Source of the DNA: Eleginops maclovinus
Taxonomy: Eukaryota; Chordata; Actinopteri; Perciformes; Eleginopidae
Assembly (NCBI RefSeq): GCF_036324505.1
Contig: NC_086370.1
Location: forward strand, 11,518,512-11,582,511
DNA: 64,000 bases
Direction: 5' to 3'
Positions 1 to 12,900 of the stretch are shown one piece after another. The translations under genes and the position numbers were made by a program. Numbering within the stretch: the stretch's first letter is position 1; each line of letters opens with the position of its first letter. The notes below the pieces were generated by a model, which saw nothing but the letters and a program-made list of their open reading frames with translations, was not told where the DNA came from and searched no databases.

Positions 1-2424
1 CCTTTTGTGTGTGGCATAGAACGAAAGCAGGGCACGAATGAAAGGAAAGAGAACCAAACTACAACAAATAAAGGGCCAGTTATGTGTCAGTGTTTGCGTT
101 TTGCATTTATAGATTCTGATAATTGTGCTAAAGACTTTTAATGACCCATAAGTATGCAGTACGAGACTTTTTAATGAGATTACGAGGGCAGCAATATAGG
201 CCCTGGTGAAGCAATTATTTCCTTGCTTTGAGAATGATCGCTCCCTTCCATATAATCTCCTACTCTCTGTCATTCTCACTCTCCAGTCATCATTTTTTAT
301 CTCTGCTGTCTACTCTTATTATAATCACTGTTGTTCTGAGAGTGGCCTAAGAGTGGCTGAGGGCTGCTATTATGAGTGCGTTAGAGGCATACATGGATAC
401 TAATCAAACTGCAGGCGAGCTGAGAGAGTAATGGCTTTGTGTGCTGGGGGTGAGAGGAGCAACTGCGGAGTAATTGTGATTGGATGTAATTAGTCTGCAA
501 CGAGCCTAATAAGGTAGCTGGACTTGGCATTGTCGCTGATGCATGATTGGTGTGTATTAGAGTGGTCACTCCTCCCCTGCAGCTTTTATAACTCAGCACT
601 TTAAATGAATCCAACATCATTATTTAGCTTTCTAAATTTCACGACACATTGACTAAGAATTCAAAATAGATTTTGATCCCTTACAATACGTTAACTACCA
701 TTATTAAATGTACTGTCATTTCTCTTTGCCAGGCATTAAATCGTCCCATAAATTATTAACTTTGAAAGCTACTGTCTGTAAGGGATTTTGAATGATAGTG
801 TTTTACCAAGTGGGTTAGGGTTAGGGTTACTTTCCCCTGCAGAAAAACCTTTAATAAGTGACACACTATCATCTCCAGTGTTGCACCTTTTATCAGCCTC
901 CCTCCTCCCAATAAAAAGTAGTTTTCACCGATTTTCTCTAGTTTATGGGCAGCACATATGTATGTCTCATAGGCGTCTTGGGGACAGAGGGTGTTTGTTG
1001 TTTGAGATCGTAGCAAGCAAGCAATTTAACCCTACTGTGCATTCTGCCATGTCCACAACATGTCAAAAGCCATCAGCTTCTTTTTCCACCTGAGGCAAGC
1101 GGCGAGGATTGAGTCCCAGTCATAAAACCCTCTTTCATTTGGATGAATGCACTGGTCATAGCTAAAAAGGTCACCAGACATTAAGCGAACGGGGAAAGCC
1201 GGTTAAAATGTTCCTGCTGCCCAGTCATGTTATGCATGCTCACAATCTTACAAATGTTTTGGATTAGGGGCTGTAGGTCTTACTCACAGTGAGCATGTAA
1301 CAGTCACACTCCTTTAATACTCTTTAGGTTTTGTCAAAGCCTTTAAGCAGTTTAAAACTTAACAAGGTTAACACAAGCAATCACTTTTGAGAGCCATCAA
1401 ACTAACATCTTGACATTCTACAGGAACATACCAGTGTTGCTGAGGGTTTTTCCAATTCCAACAGTATATTAGTCAATATTTTCCCCATGACATATAATGA
1501 AATAATATCTTTTTTCCAACATGAATATCCAATCTCCTGAGACAAATTAATCTCTGTACCAGTAATGACACTAAACAGAAGTGCCAGTACAAGCATTCCA
1601 GTCATAATAAGTGGAAATTATTACATACATTATACTTCATCAATAACTCATTACACAGCCGAGTAATGAGATGATTCATCTTCCAATGTCACGTAAACAG
1701 TGTTTATGGAAAGTGCGACACTAATGAAAATTGTTATTAGTAGTAGCACTGATAAAAGAGAAAATTGATACAGCTTTATTGTTGTCTGGGAGTAATTGTG
1801 GTCTAAGCTGTGAAAATGATCAATACGTTTGATAAAAATGTGTATTGGCATGGTTAAATGCAGCTGATAATCTAAGATCTAATTCTGATAAAGCAACAGA
1901 TTAATTCAGGTATTAATTTAGTTGGACTGTGTTATTACAGGTTTGTCCACCACATCGCTTAATGCAATCAATCTTCTGTATTGGCAGATAAATAAATATT
2001 GAACTGGCACACAATTACTCGCCACAGTAAAACTGGTAATTTGTCTGTAAATAGTCTATTGATTTGACTGTACTGTGAGCATACACTGTAGGTGGATTAT
2101 TTATGTTTATGCAGACATTTAGAAAAGGTGGGTGGTTGTCCGTTTATACACTTTATATTTTATAGTTTGCTTAAGTGCAGCACCTGGGTTGTTAAAAAGC
2201 ATTCATTCATATTAAGTGATAAACATCAGAGTTGAGTAAAAAAACAAAACAGCAACCACTCAACAACACTGGTATTATTCGCAACAACTGCTGGAAACAG
2301 AATCATGAAAAGCAATTAAAGCACATGCCAAGTCAACATAAAGACATCCTAACAGAGGAGGCTTCACTAGTCGGCCTGCTAGTCTCTGGTTGAGATGTAA
2401 CTAAAGGTAGAGTGTGTGACTCAC
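1..2424 (-). other. nrxn1: Partial neurexin intron 3' of the exon that ends at splice site 4
   Basis: This is the beginning of the intron that follows the exon at 2596-2425, read on the minus strand from its GTGAGT donor at 2424-2419. In vertebrate neurexins this boundary is alternative splice site 4, where a 30-residue cassette may be included. I searched the minus strand here for the conserved cassette (features like DNERLAIARQRIPY) and did not see it, so the cassette should lie beyond the window edge. The stretch is AT-rich and otherwise holds only a short telomere-like repeat. No other exon, RNA gene or mobile element was recognised. Confidence 0.75.
812..829 (+). repeat. Short TTAGGG-type interstitial repeat
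   Basis: Three GGGTTA units in a row occur in the SS4 intron. This is the vertebrate telomere hexamer, but only three units long, so it may be chance or a relic of double-strand break repair. No function is implied. Confidence 0.6.
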
Positions 2425-2596
2425 CTGTGGGGTAGCGCTCAATGATTGGCAGGTCATCCACCTGCAGAGTGGCATTACCCCCACTCCTCGTAAACTTCAC
2501 TATATGGTACTTTCCGTCATTTACAAACTTTGACGTCTCCTCAATATTAATGTCATCTGTTCCGACATTAAATACAACAGCAATGTTTCCTTTTTC
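2425..2596 (-). CDS. nrxn1: Neurexin shared exon, second part of LNS6 domain, ending at splice site 4
   Basis: Internal coding exon of 172 bp on the minus strand, bounded by a TTCTCATTTCAG acceptor and a GTGAGT donor. It begins in phase 0, directly continuing the exon at 38204-38023 (…LKLHI | EKGNIAVV…), and ends in phase 1 after YPT plus one G, which is the SS4 boundary. It encodes 57 complete residues, 144-200 of the beta form. Recognisable neurexin motifs are [30 protein letters not shown] and IERYP. LNS6 is the extracellular domain that binds neuroligins, LRRTMs and cerebellins at synapses. The valine of FNVG corresponds, as I recall the Nrx1-beta structure, to Val154, a calcium-site backbone ligand. 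NAT is an N-glycosylation sequon. IERYP favours neurexin-1, while DDLP replaces the mammalian SWP or NWP, so the paralogue call is less sure than the family call. The remaining calcium ligands (in IFN) are in an exon outside the window. Confidence 0.95.
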
Positions 2597-2876
2597 CTGA
2601 AATGAGAAGAACACAGACAAGAAAAACCTTTAGTGATACCAAACATTACAGTTTTGGACTGAACGGAAACGTTTTCAGCTGAAAGGAAGTAGGTTTACGT
2701 TTTTGGGAAACGCCGAAAAGGCTCTAATTTGGTTTAAGTAAGTCATTGTCCTGTAGTTAGGACAATATGAATTTATTCGGCATCTTAAATGTGTTAAAAA
2801 GGCGTAAATCTCTAGTATTTTCTATACATATGTACTGTATATCTTTATAATAAAGTTATTCATCAGGATGGAAAGA

Positions 2877-2914
2877 AACAGCATTTTGATATCCCTGGAT
2901 ATCAAAATGCTGTT
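2877..2914. repeat. Perfect 18-bp inverted repeat with a 2-nt spacer
   Basis: The arm AACAGCATTTTGATATCC is followed by CT and then by its exact reverse complement. It lies about 280 bp upstream, in transcript sense, of the exon acceptor at 2597. In RNA it would form a long stem with almost no loop, or in DNA a cruciform. It could be a remnant of a foldback element or a recent palindromic duplication. Confidence 0.9.
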
Positions 2915-3726
2915 CCCCAGCTGGATTATTTTGTGAACAGGACTAATTTGTTATATTTTGTGATGTAGTGGCTTTATGAACATTGTAACACATTTTAAAT
3001 ATAATGGTTTAAATCTTACATTGTTCTGATTTAACAGCATTGCACTGATCATTGGTGTTATATTATCCCTGAGATACTGTGGAGATTTCGCTTATGTCAT
3101 GGGGAGGGTCGAAAAAAATACAATTAAAAAAAGAATCCAAACAAGGTTCGGCCCCCGAAACCCAGCAGCACAATGTTCATACAAACACCAAAACAGCCAC
3201 CACAACCATCCATAAGACTACAATACTACGCCCGACTCAACGTACTTTGTGTATCATCATCTTAATGTGATTTTATTCAGAAAAGCCTCCACATGTTTGT
3301 CTTTGAATAGCATAATGATTAAACACGAGAACAGGGAAATAGTAATGTCATTAGTATAGCTTCTGGTGTGGCTCTATGATGTTTACATCTGTCATGCCCT
3401 ACGGTAAAATGTATAGGAGCATAAGCTCTCATGGATGATTTTTCTTGTCACTATTACTTGTTGTGCTGTGTATGTGCAATGAGATATGTTATTCTAAGTG
3501 CATACAAGACCTGCTGGGATGCCTAAAAGGCAGATAAAAAAAAGACATACTGTGCATTTTGTCCTTTATGTTTGCATTACATTCGTTCAATAAATTATAT
3601 AGTTAGCGGTTAACAGTTCCCCCTTGAGGTTTAGTGCTCTACCTGTTCTGGCCTTCTGCATGATGCTGCCATCTGGTTCTTAGAGAGTGAAGTCATTTTT
3701 TTCTTTTAGATTCAGCCATTAATCCA

Positions 3727-3901
<175 letters not shown>

Positions 3902-4421
3902 ATCTTTTTTTATAAATTAAAAGTAGCGGTAAAGCATACGGAGAGGAATGTCAATGAATCTGAATAGTTTGCATTAGAAAATGATTAAACTGCAATAAAT
4001 TAAAAGATAAATACACAGAGAGCATCAAACATGGGTATGGAAACAAAGATAATGACAAAGGAAGTTTAAACTTAGGCTCAGTCTCCACATGCTATCTATC
4101 TCTAATACGCTTCTTTTACGGTACATGATCGAAGTCCCTGAATCCTACTACTTAATGCAGCTAAGAGGAGTGCGTATATTGCTGCAGCCTCTCTCTCTGC
4201 TTATGAACTGCAGTGAAAGGAGCATCTGGTATGAGGCTCAACCTACTGTAGCAGCGCAGCACTCTGCATATCATTATCCAGTCAGCAAAGTCAATACTAC
4301 ACTACATCTCCATCTCTCTCTGACTCTCCTATGCAGACTGACTCTTTTTTAAGCCCTCAACTACTCATACAAATATATACTGTATATTAACACAGTATAT
4401 GTGTGTATGTGTGCGCACACC

Positions 4422-4422
<1 letters not shown>

Positions 4423-4459
<37 letters not shown>
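4423..4459. repeat. (AC)n microsatellite, 37 bp
   Basis: Short pure AC tract in the large neurexin intron, preceded by an irregular TGTGTGTATGTGTGCGCACAC stretch that could pair with it. Confidence 0.95.
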
Positions 4460-4461
<2 letters not shown>

Positions 4462-6643
4462 CCCTTTTAGAGCAGAATTAGTTGAGTGTGTCTCAAGAGC
4501 CAGAAGCTAAAGTGCAATTAAAGCCATTTGTAATGTGTCACACCGCATTACCAAAACTAGGACAATTGTATGCTTTGCAATGTAATTTCAACAGATTATA
4601 TAATCTGATGCATTAAAGCTACAGTACCAACACAATTTACTGACGCCTTGCGGGCATCAATCAACAAAGACTGAAAAGCAGATGGCTATAGTGACTTCAG
4701 GTTTTCAGAAGTGAATGTGCGGGATGATCTGTACTATCTGTTGTAGTAAAACCTCGTGTTAGCTGCAATCTGTTTCATTTAAGAGATTTGCCCCTCTTGA
4801 AACCCTTCCAGAGACAGCAGCTCCTCAGCAGGAATAAATGCAGCAAGAGGCAGCAGATACCATGAGCATCTGCCGTCATCGGACCTCACACCAAGGCAGA
4901 TTTTTCACACAATTTTCTGATTTTCAAGTACTTGAATATACAGTGTAGGATTTCTGATTCCAACAGGGTACTTTCTTTCAAGGACTACCACAAACTGAAC
5001 AAATTAATTCAGAAGTTTTTACTGCCATTGCTCCTGGAAAAAAAAGGAAAGAGAATAGTCAGAAAAAAGGGTTTAGTAGAGGGACCAATCCAATTAAAAT
5101 CCTGCTTTTAATAGCCTCCTTCAATTGACTTTTAATGTTCCCCACGGTCTCATTAATAAATTTACTGCATTTAGTCACAAACTGCCAACTCGAATTTCTA
5201 TAGCATAACAAAAAAAGCCTTTTTCCCAGCCTTGAAAGAGATGAAGAGGTAGATGAAAGCAGTAGACAGAGAAAGGACAAAAAGCAAACCATCAGATTTA
5301 GAGAGTCAGATATCAGATGAAAGATAAGCGCCGATTCTTCAGGGTGAGAAAAACAAAGTACATTTTTGACATGCTCATGTTTATCGCAGATTAATGTGAT
5401 TAACTTTGACTGTTATTGCCTCTGCCAACAGAGATAGGGCTGGCATTTGCTTGAAACACCAATAATATTTTTTATAAATCCAATACATTTCACTGTTTTT
5501 TAAAAAATTTGATCTACTTAGACAAGCAGTTTTCTCAGTTAGTCCGGCACTGAGAGGAGCCTAATCCTGGCGCTCTAATAGGGTGCAGGCTTATGTCAGT
5601 GAGTGATTGATAGCTGCTTAAATAAACCCAATCTATTACACCCTTACCAGTTTTAGGGCTGCTCACATGGTAAACGCTTCTCCCCGCAGGCCTGCCCCTC
5701 TGGGAACATACTGTACGGTGCACACATACCGCACCGAAGAACTCAGCCCTGCCTGACATTCTGCACGCTGCCTTGATTAATTGCTCATCAAGCTGCAATA
5801 GAGTTTAATTAACTGATGAAGTTGATCCACCATTCTCCTCTAATCTGCTCTTTTTTTTTTATGCTTCTCATCCTTGCAGCTGGAGGGTGGAGTAGCTGCC
5901 GCAATACTCAGGGTGTCAGTTTCTCGTTAAAACTTCCCATCTGCGCTCATTATACAACCATAGGGATAGTTGTTTTACTAGCTATAAAGACGCCAAACAG
6001 CCTCTGCAGACAGAGTGTATTTTTCTGTAATTGTTAGTAGCTCTGTGGCATAATTTTCTCTCTACCAATCATGTCAACAGAACCGTGTCTGAACAAATGT
6101 GTTAAAGGAACAAATCAAGTCTTTAGACCGAAGGACAGACAGCTTGAGTTGTGATATTTTGACAAAACTTACTTGAACCTTCAGATCAAAGTGGTCCCAT
6201 GAATAATATATCAATTAATAAATAATTCATTATGTTTTTGTTTAAAGCATGTAGTATGTTGTTCATAATCTGCTTAAAAACAGAAACCACGAGTTGAAAC
6301 GGTCCACATGTTTTAAATGTTTTAATGGAGCGAGAACATTTCCCCAGCCCACGTATAGTCAATTTAACAACAAATAAGGAAATGAAGGAAGTGAAAAGTG
6401 CTATTTGAGATGGAACCTCCACTCTGATCTCTTCAAAAATGAACACCGCAGTGTAGGATGTAATGTTTTGCTTGTTTATGAGTCATTCATGTTGACAACC
6501 ATTGTGCACCCGTCACATTTCATATCTCACAACTCCGACACCACAGGACTGCAACACATCTCCCTCCAGTGCACATGTCTGTGAGGGGTCTGTTGGCAGG
6601 TGGGGTGCACACCTCCGTATTCCCTATAGTGTGTTTTATGTCG

Positions 6644-6645
<2 letters not shown>

Positions 6646-6719
<74 letters not shown>
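6646..6719. repeat. (GT)n microsatellite, 74 bp
   Basis: Pure GT tract on the plus strand. In the neurexin pre-mRNA it reads (CA)n, the opposite sense to the 3728-3899 tract, so the two repeats could pair with each other in the RNA (UG with CA) across about 2.7 kb. Confidence 0.98.
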
Positions 6720-6720
<1 letters not shown>

Positions 6721-6907
6721 GAGGGGACATTATGCTCTCGCTGTAGAAGCTAAATGTCTTAATGTAGCTAGGGCGGGCAGACTACTGTTCACCTTATCTT
6801 TTAATTACCTCTGACATTCTTCTGCCTCTCTTTTCTTTTTTGGAAAGCTTAGTTAATGAAATTACAGACATAATGGAATAATAAGAAGAAAGACTTTTTT
6901 CTTCCTT

Positions 6908-6921
6908 AGACCACGTGGTCT
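6908..6921. promoter_or_regulatory. Palindromic E-box (14-bp perfect palindrome around CACGTG)
   Basis: AGACCACGTGGTCT is a perfect palindrome centred on CACGTG, the core bound by USF, MYC/MAX and TFE-type factors. It lies deep in an intron, and nothing else nearby identifies an enhancer, so any function is conjecture. Confidence 0.35.
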
Positions 6922-9900
6922 GTAAACTACATAATGCTGTGATTCATCTATACACCTGCAATTACGGGCAAACATGTGTATATGCAGTCACTCAGACATA
7001 ATTTTTAGAGTGTACAGTTCTAAATTCATAACAAAGCAGAAGGCAGTATAGAAGCACTACTATGGGATTGCAGAAAATTACATTTCAGCCTCATAGTAGG
7101 GCTGTATGATACATTAACTCCCTAATATGCCGAACAATTTAATGATGTTACGGGCGGTGACAAAACTACAGTATATTGTCTCTCTGGGGAGCCAGTCGGG
7201 CTTGTGTACTCAATTCTAATTCAGACTTCTACTGAAGTAAAAGATACAAGCTCAAACGTCACCTTTTCTATTAGCTCTATATAAAATACAATATGAATTA
7301 CATGAATGCGTACACAATATAACCTTCTCCCAACATGGACAAGTACACCATTTCCCTGGAGTTCCCACATTGTTTTTCCCGACCAGAGTACATAAGATTC
7401 CTTATCATTGTCCGGCATGTAGGTGCTATCATTTTGTTAAACACTGTCAAATCCTAAGACATGCAATAACCTCCCTATGTGGCACCACTGTGAGCAACTG
7501 TCTTTTACACACAGATGAAAAACAAGCTCTTAAACAGAGAAACCTTGACATCAATCGTGCACATGAAATTGATTTACAAGCCTTTGTCGCATACTGTGTA
7601 CCTTTCAACATTTTCATTATATATCTTTATCATCCGTTAAATCATGTGTAAAATTGAGGACAAGATATGCGACCCTCGTCGTTTACTTTGTGTGCTTCGC
7701 CACTTACCGCAGGATTCAGGGTATACATTTCCCATCCTCTTTACATCAAATCATCATAGCATTACTCTGCTCTATTTGGTTTTAAATCTGACATCAAAGT
7801 CAGAACTATTGGAATGTATAATTATTTTGGTCGAGAAATGAATCATTAAGCAATTTAGCTCTGACGCAAAAAACCTACAGGGGTCCAAACAAGTTGGCTT
7901 GTTTAATGGTTTAACCCTAAAGCCCTTTGAGAATGTCCCTCCTCATGATAAACATTTCTTGGGGTTATGTTATTTCGGTTTTCATATTTTAACTGGATTG
8001 CCATCCCATTTATCTTGGTTGATCAGGAAAAAATGATCACAGATCTCAAGGGGATATTCAAAGCTAAATAAAGTATAAATAATTAAGATAAAATATATTT
8101 TTTTCTTCGTTTTCCCTAGGGCACCCTTCGTCCTTCTACGGTTGAGTATATAGAACAACTAGCTACCTCTTTTTCCAAGTCATTAGCAGACTACTAGAAC
8201 ACAAGGCTATTTTCTAAGGACAGTCAACTTTTAAAATAGGTTCTAAAACATGAAACATAGTTCAACAAAGACTCCCCTCTTCATTTTGCTATGGCCTCGG
8301 AGCATTTCCATTGTGGTGAGGGATAAGTGAGCTCAGCTTATTTCAAAATCAAGTCCTCTGGCTAAAGTGCCTAATTATCTGTGAAGTTGGCTTTAAATTG
8401 TTTCTATTGCTGGGAGACTCTATCAAGACTCTTTCTGTAGGAGCGCTTCATCACATAGCTAGAGTTAATAAATCATCAGGCCAGCCACAGTGGTTTGTTT
8501 TAAGGAGAGCGCCAAAAGAAAGGGCAAGAGACACTTCTATTGAACCGATATAGGGGAACAAATAAAAACATGCTTATGTATAATGCAGCAGCACCTTTGT
8601 GGGATGGTAGGAAGAAAACATACATAACTACGTTTTTTAACACAGGGGGACTGCGTGCAATAAAAATTAAATGTTCAACTCATTAGCGGCACAAAAGCAC
8701 TAGAGTTCAGACGTTCACATTCAGTTTGAAGTGACAGAAGTGTCAGTAATGGGAGCTGAACAGAGGCACTTTTGAGAAGAAAATGCTTGTTTTTTTTTCT
8801 TCTTCAAATGACATTTGCTGTCTAACTATACTCTTCTCTAGCTACGTCTTTGGACCGCCTTTGACACTTTTCATCAAGGGAGGTCAACAGATATCTGAAA
8901 TTTTGTTCTATCTCGCTAAAAGAAATCAATTCAGGTTTCAGGTGATTCTCCTGTCCGTTCACTTGTGACAGCTGGCGCGCACTCAGGGTGAGTTGACCTT
9001 CATCCCTGTCCTCTCCACCAGGTCTTCCTGCTTCCCCCCTGAGCAAACTCAGAGACCAGCTCACTTCATCGGTAAGATTCATACAGCTTTCTGGCTAAAT
9101 AAGATCAAATATAATCAAGTGTGTGTTTAGGTAGAATGAGGGTGGTGCAATCACTTCAGTTAGAAATGGAAAAAGCTGAGGTAGAGCTGGGACATATACC
9201 CGAAGGCAGGGAACAGCAGCCGTGATTGACCTTAACTCTTCAGGACAAGACTTTCAAGCCATTTGATATGAAAAGGATACACATCATGACAAACACTTTG
9301 CAGTGTCTTTTCAGATTATGTGCGGTTCAGGTGATCATAAGGATGAATAAGCCCTGCATGCGAAAATCTGTACTTTAAGTGTTATGTTATGCCATACAGA
9401 TCTTATGCAGTGGCACAAACGGTGACCTTTAGAAAAGGTGTTTTCATTATGAAGGTTTTCACTGAGCAAGGTTTCGTGTTATAATGAGATTGTTTCTCAT
9501 AAATATGCAATCCGTTCTTGTTCCACTGAGATCTGTCCCAGTATGTTTTCACCGTCTGAGCCCCTCACGTAATTATGTGACAGGTTTGCTAATTTCGTAA
9601 AAGGTGTCACACACATTTCACCCCGGTAACCGAGAAGTATAATTTTAACACAGTACAGCTACATTGTGTCACATTTCCATAATTATGACGTTGTGTTTTC
9701 AATGTATAATTGTGTAATTATTTTGGTGACTGACATAACAATAAATTCACAACACAGAATGTGTCATCTTGACATAAATTATATTCTATGGATTTGAGGT
9801 CATACATTTGTATAACCTCAAATATGAGCAGAACAGGGTACTGCCAATTGAATATGTTTTCTATAAAATAGTAAGTTCTTAAAACAGTCTTTTTTTCTCA

Positions 9901-12900
9901 TAGTCTAGCTGGACCATTGGCTTAGTTTGAGATAAAAAAAAACAGACTGGAACTAATGCAACCAGCAAAGCTTGAATCTTTCCTTAAAACACATCAGTCA
10001 TAATGGTGGACTAAAAATAAATGGACTCACAGTGTGAAATATGACCCTTAGAATCTGAAATCAATTTCACATCTGTGAGGTCCATTATACTCCGAACTGA
10101 TGGTGATAGAACTGATATCAAGCTAAATAGCCAAGTAGAGCTTCACAATAAAATGCAGATAAATATACGTATTTAAAGCCTTGTAAACCAACATGTTACC
10201 ATTTGGGGCTAACTCAAACACCTATATGTACCTTGTGTTGTTGCTTCATAGAAAAAACCCTGAATTTTTCCCCTTGCTTTAATCAGGTTTAGGGCAGCTG
10301 GCGGGCTATTACTAAAAAAATAACATTTCAGGTCCATTGCATATGCTGAAGTATTTCAGTTTTGAACTCAGAGTGGCTTTGCAAGGTATTCTAACATACA
10401 TTTGGTTATGTCTTTGGTTGGCGGGTCCATTAGAATAATTGCATGTGAGAAATGGAATTGCAGACAATTATGATTAATAGTACAAACCAAAAAGGGTTTC
10501 TACCTCAGGCAAGAAACGGACAGGGTGGTCAGGATACCATGAAAACAGCTCTTTTGCAGCTGGAATTTCAACTATTTATTTATTATATGTTAATGAATTG
10601 AAAACTGAATGGTTTTAGTGGTTTGATATGAGGGTAACAGTAAGAATCTTTAATTGGCTTATTATACCAATGTTATCTTAAAAAAAACAACAAAAAAAAG
10701 CTAGCACCATATCTACCTTTTCAATATGGAAATCATTTTAACTTCGATGCTGAGAAAAAAAAAAGGAATGCAAAATTTGAAATGACTAAGAATTTGAAAG
10801 CAAATTGAGCATACAGGGATACTTTAAGGAGCTCAATCTGACTCCTCTGCCTGTAGTGTGGTTCAGTGAAGAGGCTACTTTGGGATCACCAGCAGGGTCA
10901 GGGTCTGAAAGGGTTTCGGGAAGGTTCACCTTATCGCAGCACTGTACACCACTTTACTTTTACACATTCAACATGTACCTCTTACACTCTTAGTTCCACT
11001 TTTGCAACTAATATGGCTTGTTCTGGTTTTGTAAAGGAAATAAAACGTTTATTTGATTCAAGGGTCTATAAATATAAATAAAAATGCTTGCAAGTGATGA
11101 AGACTGTGACCTGTGAAACAGCACCACAGCCCCCATACTTTGGATCTGTGTTCCACTATAGGCACTTCAAAATAAGACTTTGAAGTGCTGTTTTGAGCAG
11201 TGGATGTCTTCCAAAACTTTTTGATACCACCATCAATTTGAATTGAATTTTTAATTAGAACTATGTTATATTTGGCACGGGGAGATAAACACTCTTAGAA
11301 ACCCTGTTCCCTATATCTGCAGCACAAATTCATCTTCGAGCCTCTTGCTTTAGGAAAAATACATCAGAAATATCCTTAGCTAAGAACTAAATATATGCCA
11401 GTATGTGATAAATGATACTTAGACATGATGTGTTAGTACAGTTTGGTTTTCAAGCCTGGTGACTTTGACTGTTTGTAATTTACGAGCAATTTGTAAGCCT
11501 TAATTTTTCCAAGATAACGATTCCCAATCTATGTTGTTTGTGCAGTTAAATATATTCATAAATGGTTTGCTATTCATTGAGCAAACTGTCTGTAAACCGC
11601 GTTGTAAAGTTGCAACAAGCGAAGGGATTCACACCAGAGTGTGGAGGTTATTAAGCTTGTTGCCATAGTGACGAGGGCAAGGTAGAAATGCAGTTGCAGC
11701 AATTGAGATAAGCACAGCAGAAACAAGCAAAACATATGGTAAATGTCCTCTTGCATGCAGAATATCTACTGCTTAGCCCGTATGTTATTTCAAACTCAAC
11801 TCAGAATTTAAATCGGGAGCAGAGAAAACGCTTTCTGCCGTCTCGAACTGAGAAATGCTTAAATCCGACATGTACTCCAAAGACAACAGACAGCAACATT
11901 TTCCTATTAAGCTGCCCACAGCTGTAGAGGTGGATGTAATGTTTGGAGATTATCAGGAACAAGAGGAATACACTCACAAACAACAAAATGGATCTATAAA
12001 TGTACATTGCCAATAGCTGTTAGTTAACTGGGTTAAAGTGTTTTAGGGTGCATTTTTCTTTAAGAGAACCCAGGGGTACTTGTTTCTAATACCTCCACAG
12101 AACTGGGAAACTGCCAAGCTTTAAAATTGCCACCATCAATCAAGAGGTTTTAAAGGATGCAACAAGCAATTTCATGGATGACTTTTTTCCAACTTCTCCA
12201 ACATTATTTCCCATCAGCCTTGTGTATTATTGTGCCACTGCTTTTTTTTTATCCACCCCGGTTTGTCTTTGATTCCACTGACAAAAACAGCCTCTTAGTG
12301 CCATCATGCAGTCAGGTCCGCTCACTTGTCTGTGTTTTAATTATATCATAGCTCATACTGGTTTTCCTATCTCAACACTGAAACATTGTTCTCTCGGTAG
12401 AGGGACACATTAACATATCTATAACAAGAGGTGTTCAATTATGAAGTAAGATTTACTTAAACCTCAAAGGAATAAACCTTGTCCTAGATCAGATAATGGA
12501 GGGCTTTGGCTGCTTTCAAAATATTTAAAACATGTAATACCACACTATTGTATCTGCTCTCTGGCACCATTTTCTTTTTGAAAAATGCCTGACAGATGGA
12601 GGGCTTTAGTTGGTGTGGGGCAGCTAAGATGGAAAAAAGGGAGAATATACAGTTGCTGTATTTGTGATACCGACTCAAGCCTCCCTGTTTGCCTTCAAGC
12701 ACAGTATCCTTTACAGCAAACAGGAGAGGTGAGATCTAATCATTGTAGTCCAATCAATCAAAGCTGAGTACATAAATGGATGTGCTATGAATTCTTAGTG
12801 GTACCGCTGGTAGTGATTCTTTCACAACAAAGTCCTAGCAAGAATAAAAGGAAAGAGGAACCTTGCTATTTATACAGAACATAAACAAACCAGTTTATAT

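Noticed and set aside
1..2424. Expected SS4 cassette exon of neurexin
   Set aside because: Its conserved motifs were searched for on the minus strand and not found. It presumably lies outside the window.
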